Shown here: in pieces, positions 5,319 through 12,199 of the stretch
How the letters are laid out: every line of letters begins with the position of its first letter
Numbering within the stretch: the stretch's first letter is position 1
Assembly (NCBI GenBank): GCA_023131215.1
Contig: JAGLZV010000033.1
Coordinates: 1 to 19,851, forward strand
DNA: 19,851 bases
From: Candidatus Methanophagales archaeon
GTDB lineage: Archaea > Halobacteriota > Syntropharchaeia > Alkanophagales > Methanospirareceae
Direction of reading: 5' to 3'
Program-made: the position numbers and the translations under genes
Notes under the pieces: generated by a model
Seen by the model: only the letters and a program-made list of their open reading frames with translations
The model's database searches: none
Told to the model about the DNA's origin: nothing

Positions 5319-7058
5319 TTAGAATTTTGCACCAGGTTCTCTGCCGTAGTAACCGGCGACTATCAGGTCTCTCTCACCTGCAATCTTGCAGAATTCCCTG
5401 TTTGCACCCAGTCCGTACTCTTTGGTCACGTATCCACGGTCGAACGGCAGGTCACGGTCTGCGAACGCCACTTTCCACAGCGGCGACAGCACCCATGCGT
5501 CATGATTTGCACAGTGTGCACCTGCAACCAGACCCCCGTATGCACTCTGGTGTCCGACGTTCATCGCGTAGTTCGGATAGTTCACGCCTCGCATCTCGAA
5601 TGGCATTCCCTCGTCACTCTGATATGAATACGAGCCGCATGCAGTGCACTGGTCTTGCAGGTCGTAGCCGTAGAATCCGAGTCTTCCTACACGCTCGTAG
5701 TGTCCCAACTGAGACAGTGACCACCCACTCAAGGTCGGCTGTGCAAGTCCTGTCGCACACGCAATGGCACTACCAACACCTGCTGCTGCACAGCACGCTC
5801 TAACCGACCCACCGAAGTGAGACTCCGCAACCGTTGGGTACGCCTCGTATTGTGTCAGGCAGTAATCGTTCTCTGCGCGGATTATCTTCTCCAGAATGTC
5901 CATGTTGAGTTTGTCGCCTTTTAGCGAAGCCATCTCGCCCCCTGCGTAATCCAGTCCTATCTCGCATCCCTTGTAGCAGAAGTCCTCCAGGATGTTGTCC
6001 GTGTATGTCGCACTCGCATACTGCGTGAATCCTACACCACCCGACATGTACGTTCCGAACCACAACTGGTCATAGACCATTGCGGCAACTGCGATGCTCT
6101 CTAATTCATTCCTTATCGGGTCGTTCGGGAACAATGCTGGTGACCTCACGCTGTCTGCGTTTATACCTAACGGCAAACCTGCGCACTCGTTCTGCGACCT
6201 TGCTCTCTTTACCGGCATGAAGTTCGACAGCTTGACCACCGCAGCGTGCTTCGCATAGTATGCGAATTCTCCGGTTGCCGACTCACCCGCACACATCTTG
6301 TATGCGTTTATCATCGACATTCCGACCTGCATGCCTACCCATCTGAACATCGTTCCACCGTCTGTCATCCTGCCCACGACGGTTGGCATCCACAGAATCT
6401 GCCAGATTTTCTTCCCGATTGCCTCTTTCAACTGGTCTGCCTGCTCATTGGGACGCTCCCAGCCTGCTGCGAACTCCTTGTTTATGTCTAATACGAATCT
6501 GTTGTCCAGCGCATCTGCAAGGTCGTCATCACCGGTGAATACCTTACAATAGCTGTCATTCACGAGCATCGGCTTCGTCTCCACCATGTGCTCCTGAATG
6601 ACCGCACCACCAGGTAATGCGTGGTTCAGCACTTCCAGATAGTGGCTTATCGTATCCGGCGTAACCTCCTTACCCAATCTCGCTTCTAACAGACCGTGCG
6701 CGTCGTCCAGTCCCAGGACAATCCCTCGCCTCATGTCGTCCCAGCACTGCTGCATCGCGGCATTGTTTATCCAGTGCAGGTCGTCCGCATTCACCATGAC
6801 GTCCGTGTGGTTCATCATGTAAGGCATCAGGTATCTCTGCCCCTGCGGCATCCCTACGTCCGGATTGTATCCCGGAGTTCTCACGCTTCGCGCCTCCACC
6901 ATCTTCTTCGCTTCGTCTATGAACTCTCTCTTCCTCATTCCTCCTTTCTGCGCTATTCCGCCATACACGTAGAACTTCGTCTTTGTCCCTTCTGGTCGCT
7001 CCGCAAACTTATCCGACATCGCTTTCAGGAAACTATGCGATATATCTCCATAAGGCAT
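5319..7058 (-). CDS. mcrA: Methyl-coenzyme M reductase alpha subunit, ANME-1 type
   Basis: McrA carries much of the nickel F430 active site of MCR, which in ANME-1 activates methane with the CoM-CoB heterodisulfide to give methyl-CoM. The protein is 579 residues from ATG 7058, with gaggaggtg upstream lying inside the end of mcrG. By alignment to known McrA, Q155 (GGAVIQEHMVE) is the likely axial nickel ligand and Y347 (GVGFTQY) lines the site. H271 (YYAKHA), R285 (PVKRAR), G464 (GFYGYD, thioglycine) and C471 (DLQDQC, S-methylcysteine) are the usual modified residues. V419 stands where methanogens have methyl-glutamine (SHFGGSVRA). This is the reported ANME-1 exchange that goes with the methylthio form of F430. 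Cysteines C422, C423, C434, C471 and C474 form the ANME-1 cysteine-rich patch. It is the last gene of mcrBGA and is followed by a terminator. Confidence 0.98.
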   Translation of the reverse strand: MPYGDISHSFLKAMSDKFAERPEGTKTKFYVYGGIAQKGGMRKREFIDEAKKMVEARSVRTPGYNPDVGMPQGQRYLMPYMMNHTDVMVNADDLHWINNAAMQQCWDDMRRGIVLGLDDAHGLLEARLGKEVTPDTISHYLEVLNHALPGGAVIQEHMVETKPMLVNDSYCKVFTGDDDLADALDNRFVLDINKEFAAGWERPNEQADQLKEAIGKKIWQILWMPTVVGRMTDGGTMFRWVGMQVGMSMINAYKMCAGESATGEFAYYAKHAAVVKLSNFMPVKRARSQNECAGLPLGINADSVRSPALFPNDPIRNELESIAVAAMVYDQLWFGTYMSGGVGFTQYASATYTDNILEDFCYKGCEIGLDYAGGEMASLKGDKLNMDILEKIIRAENDYCLTQYEAYPTVAESHFGGSVRACCAAAGVGSAIACATGLAQPTLSGWSLSQLGHYERVGRLGFYGYDLQDQCTACGSYSYQSDEGMPFEMRGVNYPNYAMNVGHQSAYGGLVAGAHCANHDAWVLSPLWKVAFADRDLPFDRGYVTKEYGLGANREFCKIAGERDLIVAGYYGREPGAKF

Positions 7059-7059
7059 T

Positions 7060-7902
7060 TTATTCCACACCTCCTCTCGGTACAAATAACTTAAATTTGC
7101 CTACACCTACATCCTTCTTTCCGCCTTTTATGTCCGACATCTTCGCCCAGGGTTGAAATCCACCAACCGTTCTCTTCCAGTGTATCTGAGCACATACGTC
7201 CATTGACTCCGGGTCGTCTTCTTCCTCCCAGAGCCCGCCTGCTGCATTCCTGTACATCGCCGTTCTCTTCAGCAGCTCCTCATCCGGCAGCGGCTTTCCT
7301 AATACTACCTCTTTGTCCATCGCACCGCCAATCATGTCCTTCACGTAAGTTACTTCACCCGTGCTCGGATCCTGTGACCATCTCCGCAGTGCATCGAACA
7401 TCATCCCGTTCTCGTCCAGCCGGACCGCGTGCCCGTGCACCGTCCTTCCTCTCAATCCTGTCCTCGCGGTGTCGTAGAGTTCGGAATCAATCTGCTCTTT
7501 TGATATCTTCTCGACGTCCCGCTCTCTCGCTTCTATAATTGTCCTTCCTGATAACACACCGACATCTATTCCTTTGTATCTGTTATACCCGGACCATGCA
7601 CGCTGACGGGGCGTTATCGGTGCGAACTGCATCGAATCGGTGTACTGCACGTATCGAATCCTGTCGCCTGCTTTTGCTCCTTCCGTAGGCTCCACCATCT
7701 CACGAACCGCGCATTCCGGCTCCTCCATCTCTTCCAATGGCGGGTGAATGCTCTTGTACTCTTCTCCAGGTGCGCGGTGTGCAAGCAGCCGCACCACGTC
7801 TTCTTCTGCTATGTCCCTCATCTTTTCTAACTTGTAGTTCGGGTCCATATATTTCCTGCGGTTATCCGCTACATGACTCTTTCCAGCCGTATATTGTGGC
7901 AT
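7060..7902 (-). CDS. mcrG: Methyl-coenzyme M reductase gamma subunit
   Basis: McrG is the third subunit of the alpha2-beta2-gamma2 MCR complex. The product is 280 residues, somewhat longer than in methanogens (about 250). Recognisable blocks are the N-terminal MRDIAEEDVVRLLAHRAPG, the central QFAPITPRQRAWSGYNRY followed by LSGRTIIEARERDVEKI, the GLRGRTVHGHAVRL motif near residue 152, and RRWSQDPSTGEVTYVKDMIG. The known gamma-subunit role is closing the F430 pocket, with the LRGRTVHGHAVRL region near the cofactor. The extra length lies in the middle and at the C-terminal end (WAKMSDIKGGKKDVGVG). ATG 7902 is preceded by aggagg, which overlaps the mcrB stop codon. The mcrA start follows one base after its own stop, so all three genes are tightly coupled. 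Confidence 0.97.
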   Translation of the reverse strand: MPQYTAGKSHVADNRRKYMDPNYKLEKMRDIAEEDVVRLLAHRAPGEEYKSIHPPLEEMEEPECAVREMVEPTEGAKAGDRIRYVQYTDSMQFAPITPRQRAWSGYNRYKGIDVGVLSGRTIIEARERDVEKISKEQIDSELYDTARTGLRGRTVHGHAVRLDENGMMFDALRRWSQDPSTGEVTYVKDMIGGAMDKEVVLGKPLPDEELLKRTAMYRNAAGGLWEEEDDPESMDVCAQIHWKRTVGGFQPWAKMSDIKGGKKDVGVGKFKLFVPRGGVE

Positions 7903-7914
7903 TTTTTTTTCCTC

Positions 7915-9225
7915 CTACATTATCTCCTTTGCACCGTCGGCAACTGCTTTCATTGGCTCTGCAAACTCCGGTATCGCTCCCAGCACTTCTCCATACAACG
8001 CTGACGTCCTCGATGGTGTGAAATACATCGTGTCTGCATCTATGCACATCGCAGCACAGAAGCATGGTATAAACTGCCCCTTCGCATGCCTCGTAACGAT
8101 GTGGTTCCCGTAGAACACGCCTGGTCCGCCGCCTCCATAAATCGAGTGCGAGAAGAACGAACTCGATACTGACGTCCCCTGACACATTCCATTGTCCGGT
8201 CCCGGCAGCCCTGTCTCTTGCTCCGTTAATTCACAGGCGTACATGATGTTCGACGGTACTGGCTGCCCTGCACGCATTGATGCAGTATTCACGCATACCG
8301 CTGCAAGCATTCCCGCACATGTGTATGCGTTCCACAACTGCATGTCGTCTGCGTCATAAACCACGAACCCGGAAGGCATCTTCTTCAGCGGCTTTATCAC
8401 TCCGTCTGCCTTTGCTCTCTCCACCATGCTGTACACCACATCGGCAAGTGTCCCGGTCTTTCCGTTCTCCTTTATCAGGTCGTGCAGTAGGTTGTTCGCG
8501 TTCAGTCCCTCGTATGCCAGGTCTAACAGATGCCCGCGCTCATGCGGTCCCATGCAGTTACCCATCTCATACTGCGCTGCTTCCTCCAGTATCATTGTCA
8601 ACGCCGCGCCTTGCAGCGCTCTCTTCCGAACCGTCGCTGCTAAGTGGTTCACCGGTATGTTCCTCAGCGTAAATCCCGGTCCCTCGTTCTTCATCGGTAT
8701 GTCCACCAGCATCTTCACCGCTCCATCTGCCGTGTCAGGGTCCTGTGGATACATTCCCCATACTGCCGCATGCACGATTGGCGCATCCCACATACTCACG
8801 TTGCAGACGTCAATTATCGCATGCGTCAGCGCACCCATTGCCGCGGTAAGACCAACCGAGTAATCGCTCAGAATCCTCGCGGTCGGCACCTGCGTCAGCA
8901 TCCGCTTTCCGCCTGCTATCAACTCGACCTTCGTGTCGTCATCCGGTTCAACGCGCAGCATGTCCTCTACTTGTTTCGCTATCTCGTTCACATTGCCCAT
9001 TACATCGATGCCCCTGCCTACGCCGCGGATTATCATCCCTTTGCCCCCTATTTCCCCTGTCTTCAACTTCTTGTCCAGTTTCGCTAAGTCAGTTGCCCCT
9101 GTTCGAATGGTCAGGCTGACTATCCTCTTTATCGCTGGGTTTCTTATCGGACTGATTGCCTCTAACGGTACATCTTTCGCAAGCACATTCCCTCTGTCGT
9201 CGTATAAATCTATTTCATCTGCCAT
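7915..9225 (-). CDS. mcrB: Methyl-coenzyme M reductase beta subunit
   Basis: McrB is the second large MCR subunit and forms part of the coenzyme B channel and F430 pocket. The product is 436 residues, close to the family length (about 443). The motif SIYGGGGPGVFYGNHIVTRH is intact. By alignment its Y363 and H375 correspond to the substrate-contacting tyrosine and histidine of known McrB. Other blocks are VPTARILSDYSVGLTAAMGALTHA split around residues 113-136, and MGNCMGPHERGHLLDLAYEG near 221. As in McrA, extra cysteines occur near the C-terminus (C388, C390, C394). ATG 9225 has ggagg eight bases upstream. It is the first gene of the operon. Its stop is TAG, which begins the ribosome site of mcrG. 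No mcrD or mcrC follows, unlike methanogen mcrBDCGA operons. Confidence 0.97.
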   Translation of the reverse strand: MADEIDLYDDRGNVLAKDVPLEAISPIRNPAIKRIVSLTIRTGATDLAKLDKKLKTGEIGGKGMIIRGVGRGIDVMGNVNEIAKQVEDMLRVEPDDDTKVELIAGGKRMLTQVPTARILSDYSVGLTAAMGALTHAIIDVCNVSMWDAPIVHAAVWGMYPQDPDTADGAVKMLVDIPMKNEGPGFTLRNIPVNHLAATVRKRALQGAALTMILEEAAQYEMGNCMGPHERGHLLDLAYEGLNANNLLHDLIKENGKTGTLADVVYSMVERAKADGVIKPLKKMPSGFVVYDADDMQLWNAYTCAGMLAAVCVNTASMRAGQPVPSNIMYACELTEQETGLPGPDNGMCQGTSVSSSFFSHSIYGGGGPGVFYGNHIVTRHAKGQFIPCFCAAMCIDADTMYFTPSRTSALYGEVLGAIPEFAEPMKAVADGAKEIM

Positions 9226-9265
9226 ATCTTCTTTTTCCTCCTTTTTTTTATTACCCTTTTTGGGT

Positions 9266-9303
9266 GAACATATTTATGTCACATTCGACTTAAAAGCTTT
9301 TCG
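9266..9303 (-). promoter_or_regulatory. Candidate mcr operon promoter
   Basis: On the minus strand a BRE-like purine run leads into CGAAAAGCTTTTAAGT (9303-9288), and 10-20 bases further is ACATAAATATG (about 9280-9270). Either could be the TATA box. The first would give a leader of about 40 bases, the second about 20, both including the ggagg site of mcrB. The AAAAGCTTTT palindrome could also be a binding site. Which box is used cannot be decided from sequence. Confidence 0.5.
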
Positions 9304-9580
9304 GTTTCTCTCACGTGTCCAAAAATGAGAAGCAACTCTGAGGGGGCTTATTTCACATTAATTTAATATTTGTTCATACAAATTGTGATGACCATATAAT
9401 AAATCACAAGTTCCAAGCACCAAATTCCAAATAATACCAAATATCAAAATCCCAATGTTCAAAACAAACCTTTCTTTTGGAATTTTGGATTTGGATTAAG
9501 CCCCTACTGGGCTTGCGGGGTCGTGGGGCAGAGCCCCACAGTTTAGGATTTGGTGCTTAGGATTTAGGATTTTTCACTCC
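9304..9580. other. Gene-free region upstream of mcr promoter
   Basis: No gene is visible here. An AT-rich part (9304-9399) is followed by a MITE-like element (9400-9573), then a few bases to the methyltransferase stop. The mcr operon transcribes away from this region, and the methyltransferase gene ends in it. Confidence 0.6.
9400..9573. mobile_element. MITE-like element with imperfect terminal inverted repeats
   Basis: The left arm 9400-9434 contains caagttccaagcaccaaatt. The right arm 9542-9573, read in reverse complement, has the related theme aatcctaagcaccaaatcct, so the ends are imperfect inverted repeats sharing the core aagcaccaaat. Between them are two perfect hairpins. AAGCCC (9498-9503) pairs with GGGCTT (9509-9514), and GTGGGGC (9523-9529) pairs with GCCCCAC (9533-9539). 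There is no coding capacity. A single 35-base copy of the left arm with one mismatch lies inverted at 13519-13553. The size and shape fit a non-autonomous element, but no target duplication could be identified with confidence. Confidence 0.55.
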
Positions 9581-10147
9581 TTATTGAGCATATACGCTAT
9601 GCACTAAATTTTTCTTCTCACCTTCCACTAACATCAACTCGCCTCCTTTATTGAGTTCAATTCTTATGTCCGCGAAGCCAGTTTCTGAAAGCACTTCTTC
9701 TAAACGCTCCCGCGTGAAATACTTGGGTGCATGTGCATGACTTCTTGTTTGAGCGACACCACCTACCCAGTCAATAACCAATATCCTCCCGCGGGCTTTC
9801 AACACACGGTTTGATTCCCCTAATGCTTCCCGTGGATCAGCCATTTCATGTAATGCCTTTAGCGATACAACGAAATCGAAGGTGCTGTTCGCAAAAGTCA
9901 TTTCCTCTGCGAATTGCACCTCAAACTCGATTTTACCGGAAGGCGAGTTCTTTTGTGCTTTTTCTATGCTCTCTCGTCCCGGGTCAATTCCTGTCACATT
10001 ACATCCAGTTTTCTCACTTAAATATATACTCAATTTCCCAGTGCCGCATCCAATATCCAATACTCTTATCTTTACCTTTTCTTTCCCGTTTTTAATCCGC
10101 TCACAGAGTTTTTCCACCAACTCGACTTCGTTCTCTAATAAGCCCAT
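9581..10147 (-). CDS. Class I SAM-dependent methyltransferase
   Basis: This 188-residue protein has a Rossmann methyltransferase core. Motif I is VLDIGCGTGKLSIYL, motif II is the acidic end of VTGIDPGRESI, and FDFVVSLKALHEM is the motif IV region, followed by EALGESNRVLKARGRILVIDW (motif V/VI). The order and spacing match UbiE/Methyltransf_11-type small-molecule methyltransferases. The C-terminal FTRERLEEVLSETGFADIRI is the usual closing helix and strand. The substrate cannot be told. I chose ATG 10147 because a longer frame to 10252 is translated from dispersed repeat sequence, and because aaagga lies just upstream of 10147. It ends next to the MITE-like element, read convergently towards mcr in the sense that both leave on the minus strand. 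Confidence 0.88.
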   Translation of the reverse strand: MGLLENEVELVEKLCERIKNGKEKVKIRVLDIGCGTGKLSIYLSEKTGCNVTGIDPGRESIEKAQKNSPSGKIEFEVQFAEEMTFANSTFDFVVSLKALHEMADPREALGESNRVLKARGRILVIDWVGGVAQTRSHAHAPKYFTRERLEEVLSETGFADIRIELNKGGELMLVEGEKKNLVHSVYAQ

Positions 10148-10159
10148 AGTTCCTTTATT

Positions 10160-10297
10160 AACCACAAGATTACACAGATTTTCACGAGAAAATAATTGAA
10201 GATACAAAATACAAGACGCATCCCTAAACTTGTATCTTGCATCATGAATCATGGCTTCATTTTCTTGTGTTAATCTCGTGAAATCTCGTGGTTTTTT
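10160..10297. repeat. Composite inverted repeat upstream of methyltransferase
   Basis: The left arm 10160-10194 (aaccacaagattacacag then ttttcacgaga) is mirrored by 10262-10297, whose reverse complement begins aaaaccacgagatttcacga. Inside, ataca-type units (atacaaaatacaagac and its inverse near 10228-10240, cttgtatcttgcatc) form a second, smaller inverted pair. The inner unit matches the motif at 3535-3552. It fills the gap between aIF2-beta and the methyltransferase and could fold into a cruciform. Confidence 0.6.
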
Positions 10298-10333
10298 ACT
10301 TCAGCTCTACAAATACTATTTCTTTACATTTCC

Positions 10334-10756
10334 TCACTTCCTCTTTATGATAGGTCGAATCGCACCGCATGCGTCACATTTCAGCGCCCATACACGTTCC
10401 ATCTTTACAAAATGTGTATCTGGCTTCTTACACTCCCAACATAGCACGTATTCATTCATGTATCTCTGAATTTGATGCTCTACCTCATCTTTCGAAAATC
10501 GTCCCTGAAAAATCGCCCTATACCCTTCCATCTTACCTGCTGTGCCCAACTCGTTCAGCAAAAATTTCATTACATGCTCCGGTTCGCGGTTCATGTAACT
10601 GCAGATAGCTTCAAAATTGTCGAAAATCGTGGCTTTTCCCTCTATAAACACTTTTAGCTCTGGTATAGTAAAACGTGAGTCGCTGGCCTTTGCACTCGGT
10701 ACTTGCCTCAAAGCCCGGTCTAATAATTCTTCATATTTATATTGGTATTCTTCCAT
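10334..10756 (-). CDS. Translation initiation factor aIF2 beta subunit
   Basis: This 140-residue protein has the aIF2-beta layout: an N-terminal helix YEELLDRAL, the core R-F-T-I-P-E-L-K-V-F-I-E-G-K-A-T-I-F-D-N-F, then the mixed fold with EPEHVMKFLLNELGTAG. The C-terminal zinc ribbon has C106-x-x-C109 (VLCWEC) and C127-x-x-C130 (LKCDACGA). In archaea aIF2 (alpha, beta, gamma) brings initiator tRNA to the small ribosomal subunit, and the beta subunit binds gamma through its N-terminal helix. Length and all zinc ligands are normal. ATG 10756 is the only sensible start, since the conserved helix begins a few residues later. It is read in the same direction as the Sm-like/eL37/tRNA-Ser group to its right, with a dispersed repeat between. 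Confidence 0.95.
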   Translation of the reverse strand: MEEYQYKYEELLDRALRQVPSAKASDSRFTIPELKVFIEGKATIFDNFEAICSYMNREPEHVMKFLLNELGTAGKMEGYRAIFQGRFSKDEVEHQIQRYMNEYVLCWECKKPDTHFVKMERVWALKCDACGAIRPIIKRK

Positions 10757-10764
10757 TTTTGGTT

Positions 10765-10795
10765 GTATATAAAGTATAACTTCCTTCTATTTAAG
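10765..10795 (-). promoter_or_regulatory. Candidate TATA boxes of aIF2-beta
   Basis: On the minus strand, CTTTATATAC (10774-10765) is a strong TATA-like string but lies only about 10-18 bases from ATG 10756. CTTAAATAG (10795-10787) is about 35 bases upstream and fits a leaderless start at the ATG better. Both are listed because I cannot decide. Confidence 0.4.
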
Positions 10796-10880
10796 ACACT
10801 GATTTACACGGACTTATTTAATTAAGTTTGACATTGTTGATTTTTTTCATCTGCGTTAATCTGTGTCAATAATTTATTTT
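10793..10880. repeat. Dispersed intergenic repeat, copy B
   Basis: This is the second copy of the element at 4163-4251, in the same orientation. Its 3' part (ctgcgttaatctgtgtcaa then taatttatttt) is identical to copy A. It lies between aIF2-beta and tRNA-Ser and may carry part of the aIF2-beta promoter. Confidence 0.8.
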
Positions 10881-10886
10881 CTTGTA

Positions 10887-10974
10887 CGCCGAGGAAGGGA
10901 TTTGAACCCTTGTGTCCCTACGTAGGGACACCGGCTCTCAAGGCCGGCGCTTTAGTCCGCTAAGCTACCTCGGC
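10887..10974 (-). tRNA. tRNA-Ser (anticodon UGA)
   Basis: The 88-base cloverleaf has a seven-base acceptor stem (GCCGAGG with CCTCGGC, perfect) and an anticodon stem CCGGC/GCCGG with loop CTTGAGA, giving anticodon UGA. The long variable arm TGTCCC-TACGTA-GGGACA is the class II mark of serine tRNA. The T-arm is AGGG-TTCAAAT-CCCT. The discriminator is G, as serine tRNAs require. CCA is not encoded and there is no intron. Confidence 0.95.
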
Positions 10975-10997
10975 CACCAGACTCAGCTTTTTTCGAT

Positions 10998-11168
10998 TCA
11001 CGGCTTCTTCTTCCCCCATCCATATGACTTCCTCATTCTCTTTGATTTCCCAAACCCACATGCCACACAGTACTTCGCATGCAGGCTAAAAGCGCGACTG
11101 CCGCATCTTCTGCATTTTATGTGCGACCTCTTCTGTCTTTTGCCCATTGAGGGTGTGCCTTTTACCAT
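10998..11168 (-). CDS. rpl37e: Ribosomal protein eL37
   Basis: The protein is only 56 residues. It begins MVKGTPSMGKRQKRSHIKCR and continues RCGSRAFSLHAKYCVACGFG, which gives the paired zinc motifs C19-x-x-C22 and C34-x-x-C37 of eL37. The family start G-K-G-T-P-S-x-G-K-R is matched almost exactly. It is a zinc-binding protein of the archaeal and eukaryotic large ribosomal subunit. Its ATG overlaps the end of the Sm-like gene by seven bases, the conserved archaeal LSm-eL37 pair, so it is probably translated by coupling. The tRNA-Ser gene follows 23 bases after its stop and may be transcribed with it. The C-terminal tail MRKSYGWGKKKP is basic as usual. Confidence 0.95.
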   Translation of the reverse strand: MVKGTPSMGKRQKRSHIKCRRCGSRAFSLHAKYCVACGFGKSKRMRKSYGWGKKKP

Positions 11169-11497
11169 GTCCCTTTTTCTCCTGATTCTTTACCCTTGCC
11201 CTCTCCCCTGCCTTTACTTTTACCTTTACCCTCGCCTTCACCTTTTTCCGTTTCCTTTTGTACGGTTGGCGAAACGTACACCACATTATCGCCTCTCACC
11301 AGAATTTCCCCCATAAGGTTCTTGACTGAGGTATCCTTGTTCAACTCCTCTGCATCACTTAACACCAAGTTCATGTGCAGATCGTACCCGTCTAATACGC
11401 CTCTGAATTCCCTGCCTCCTCTTATCTTCACTATAACCGGGGACTTTAACGATTTGTTTAATACGTCCAACGGCTTAAACTTATCCACCATGTCCAT
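11162..11497 (-). CDS. Sm-like archaeal protein (SmAP/LSm) with glycine-lysine tail
   Basis: The first 77 residues form an Sm fold. The Sm1 part is SPVIVKIRGGREFRGVLDGYDLHMNLVL (residues 19-46) with the RNA-binding D-x-H-M-N-L, and the Sm2 part is GEILVRGDNVVYVSP (63-77) with the R-G-D loop. Sm-like proteins form seven-membered rings that bind U-rich RNA and act in tRNA and mRNA processing. After residue 80 an unusual tail of about 30 residues is almost only G, K, E, R and S (KGEGEGKGKSKGRGEGKGK). It arises from a repeated six-base pattern in the DNA, and normal archaeal SmAPs end soon after Sm2. ATG 11497 has aaaggag nearby; a GTG at 11500 or ATG 11491 are alternatives. It overlaps eL37. Confidence 0.93.
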   Translation of the reverse strand: MDMVDKFKPLDVLNKSLKSPVIVKIRGGREFRGVLDGYDLHMNLVLSDAEELNKDTSVKNLMGEILVRGDNVVYVSPTVQKETEKGEGEGKGKSKGRGEGKGKESGEKGTW

Positions 11498-11611
11498 CAC
11501 TCTCCTTTTCTTTCAGTTTACTGTGCTACCTGCTTATACTTGCACTTGTATCTTATGTAAATATGCTTTGGAAATGATATTATAGCCTATAAAATATCTT
11601 TATTTTTCTTC

Positions 11612-11630
11612 TTATTATAAAATTATTTAT
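11612..11630 (+). promoter_or_regulatory. TATA region of the eL15 gene
   Basis: The stretch ttattataaaattatttat lies 36-54 bases before ATG 11666 and is followed by an aaggaga ribosome site at about 11650. The region 11498-11665 separates divergent ribosomal genes and must hold promoters for both. An AT-rich catatttac near 11552-11560 may serve the Sm-like gene. Confidence 0.45.
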
Positions 11631-11665
11631 CTTCATCAAGACAATTTCAAGGAGAACACGAAAAA

Positions 11666-12193
11666 ATGGCTAAATCCTTTTATGGATTTATAAGCGATGC
11701 ATGGAAGAGACCAGAGGATTCCTACGTAGGAGAACTCAGGCAGAAAAGATTAGTGGAGTGGAGGAGAGAGCCAGCGGTTGTAAGGGTAGGGAGACCGACG
11801 AGGTTGGACCGCGCACGCTCTTTAGGGTATAAAGCGAAACATGGCATCATCGTGGTGAGAGCGAAAGTAAGGAGAGGAGGGAGACGGAAGTCCAGACCGA
11901 AGCACGGAAGAAGACCAAAAAGAATGGGCGTCCACAAAATAACTCCGGGAAAGAGCTTGCAGCGAATAGCTGAGGAACGAGCTGCGAGGAAATATCCAAA
12001 CATGGAAGTTCTTAATTCTTATTGGGTAGCAGAGGATGGGAAAAGGAAATGGTATGAAATAATCTTTGTCGAGCCTGCAAATCCTGCGATTAAGTCCGAT
12101 AAGAACCTCAACTGGGTTTGCAGCCGAAAGCAAAAGGGAAGGGTTTTCAGAGGGAAGACTTCAGCGGGTAAAAAAGGGAGAGGATTGGTTTGA
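11666..12193 (+). CDS. rpl15e: Ribosomal protein eL15
   Basis: This encodes 175 residues. It begins with MAKSFYGFISDAWKRPEDSY and has the eL15 core RLVEWRREPAVVRVGRPTRLDRARSLGYKAKHG, the basic stretch RRGGRRKSRPKHGRRPKRMGV, and RIAEERAARKYPNMEVLNSYWV. eL15 is a protein of the archaeal and eukaryotic large subunit that lies deep among 23S rRNA helices. The length is slightly under the usual 190 or so but has no break, and the C-terminal KGRVFRGKTSAGKKGRG is typical. ATG 11666 follows aaggaga. The DUF763 gene starts six bases after its stop and is surely in the same transcript. Confidence 0.96.
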   Translation: MAKSFYGFISDAWKRPEDSYVGELRQKRLVEWRREPAVVRVGRPTRLDRARSLGYKAKHGIIVVRAKVRRGGRRKSRPKHGRRPKRMGVHKITPGKSLQRIAEERAARKYPNMEVLNSYWVAEDGKRKWYEIIFVEPANPAIKSDKNLNWVCSRKQKGRVFRGKTSAGKKGRGLV

Positions 12194-12199
12194 ATCGAA

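Noticed and set aside
5288..9328. Many long open frames antisense to, or out of frame with, mcrA, mcrG and mcrB
   Set aside because: They are shadows of the strongly biased mcr codons; their products are rich in S, R, H and P and have no family features or ribosome sites.
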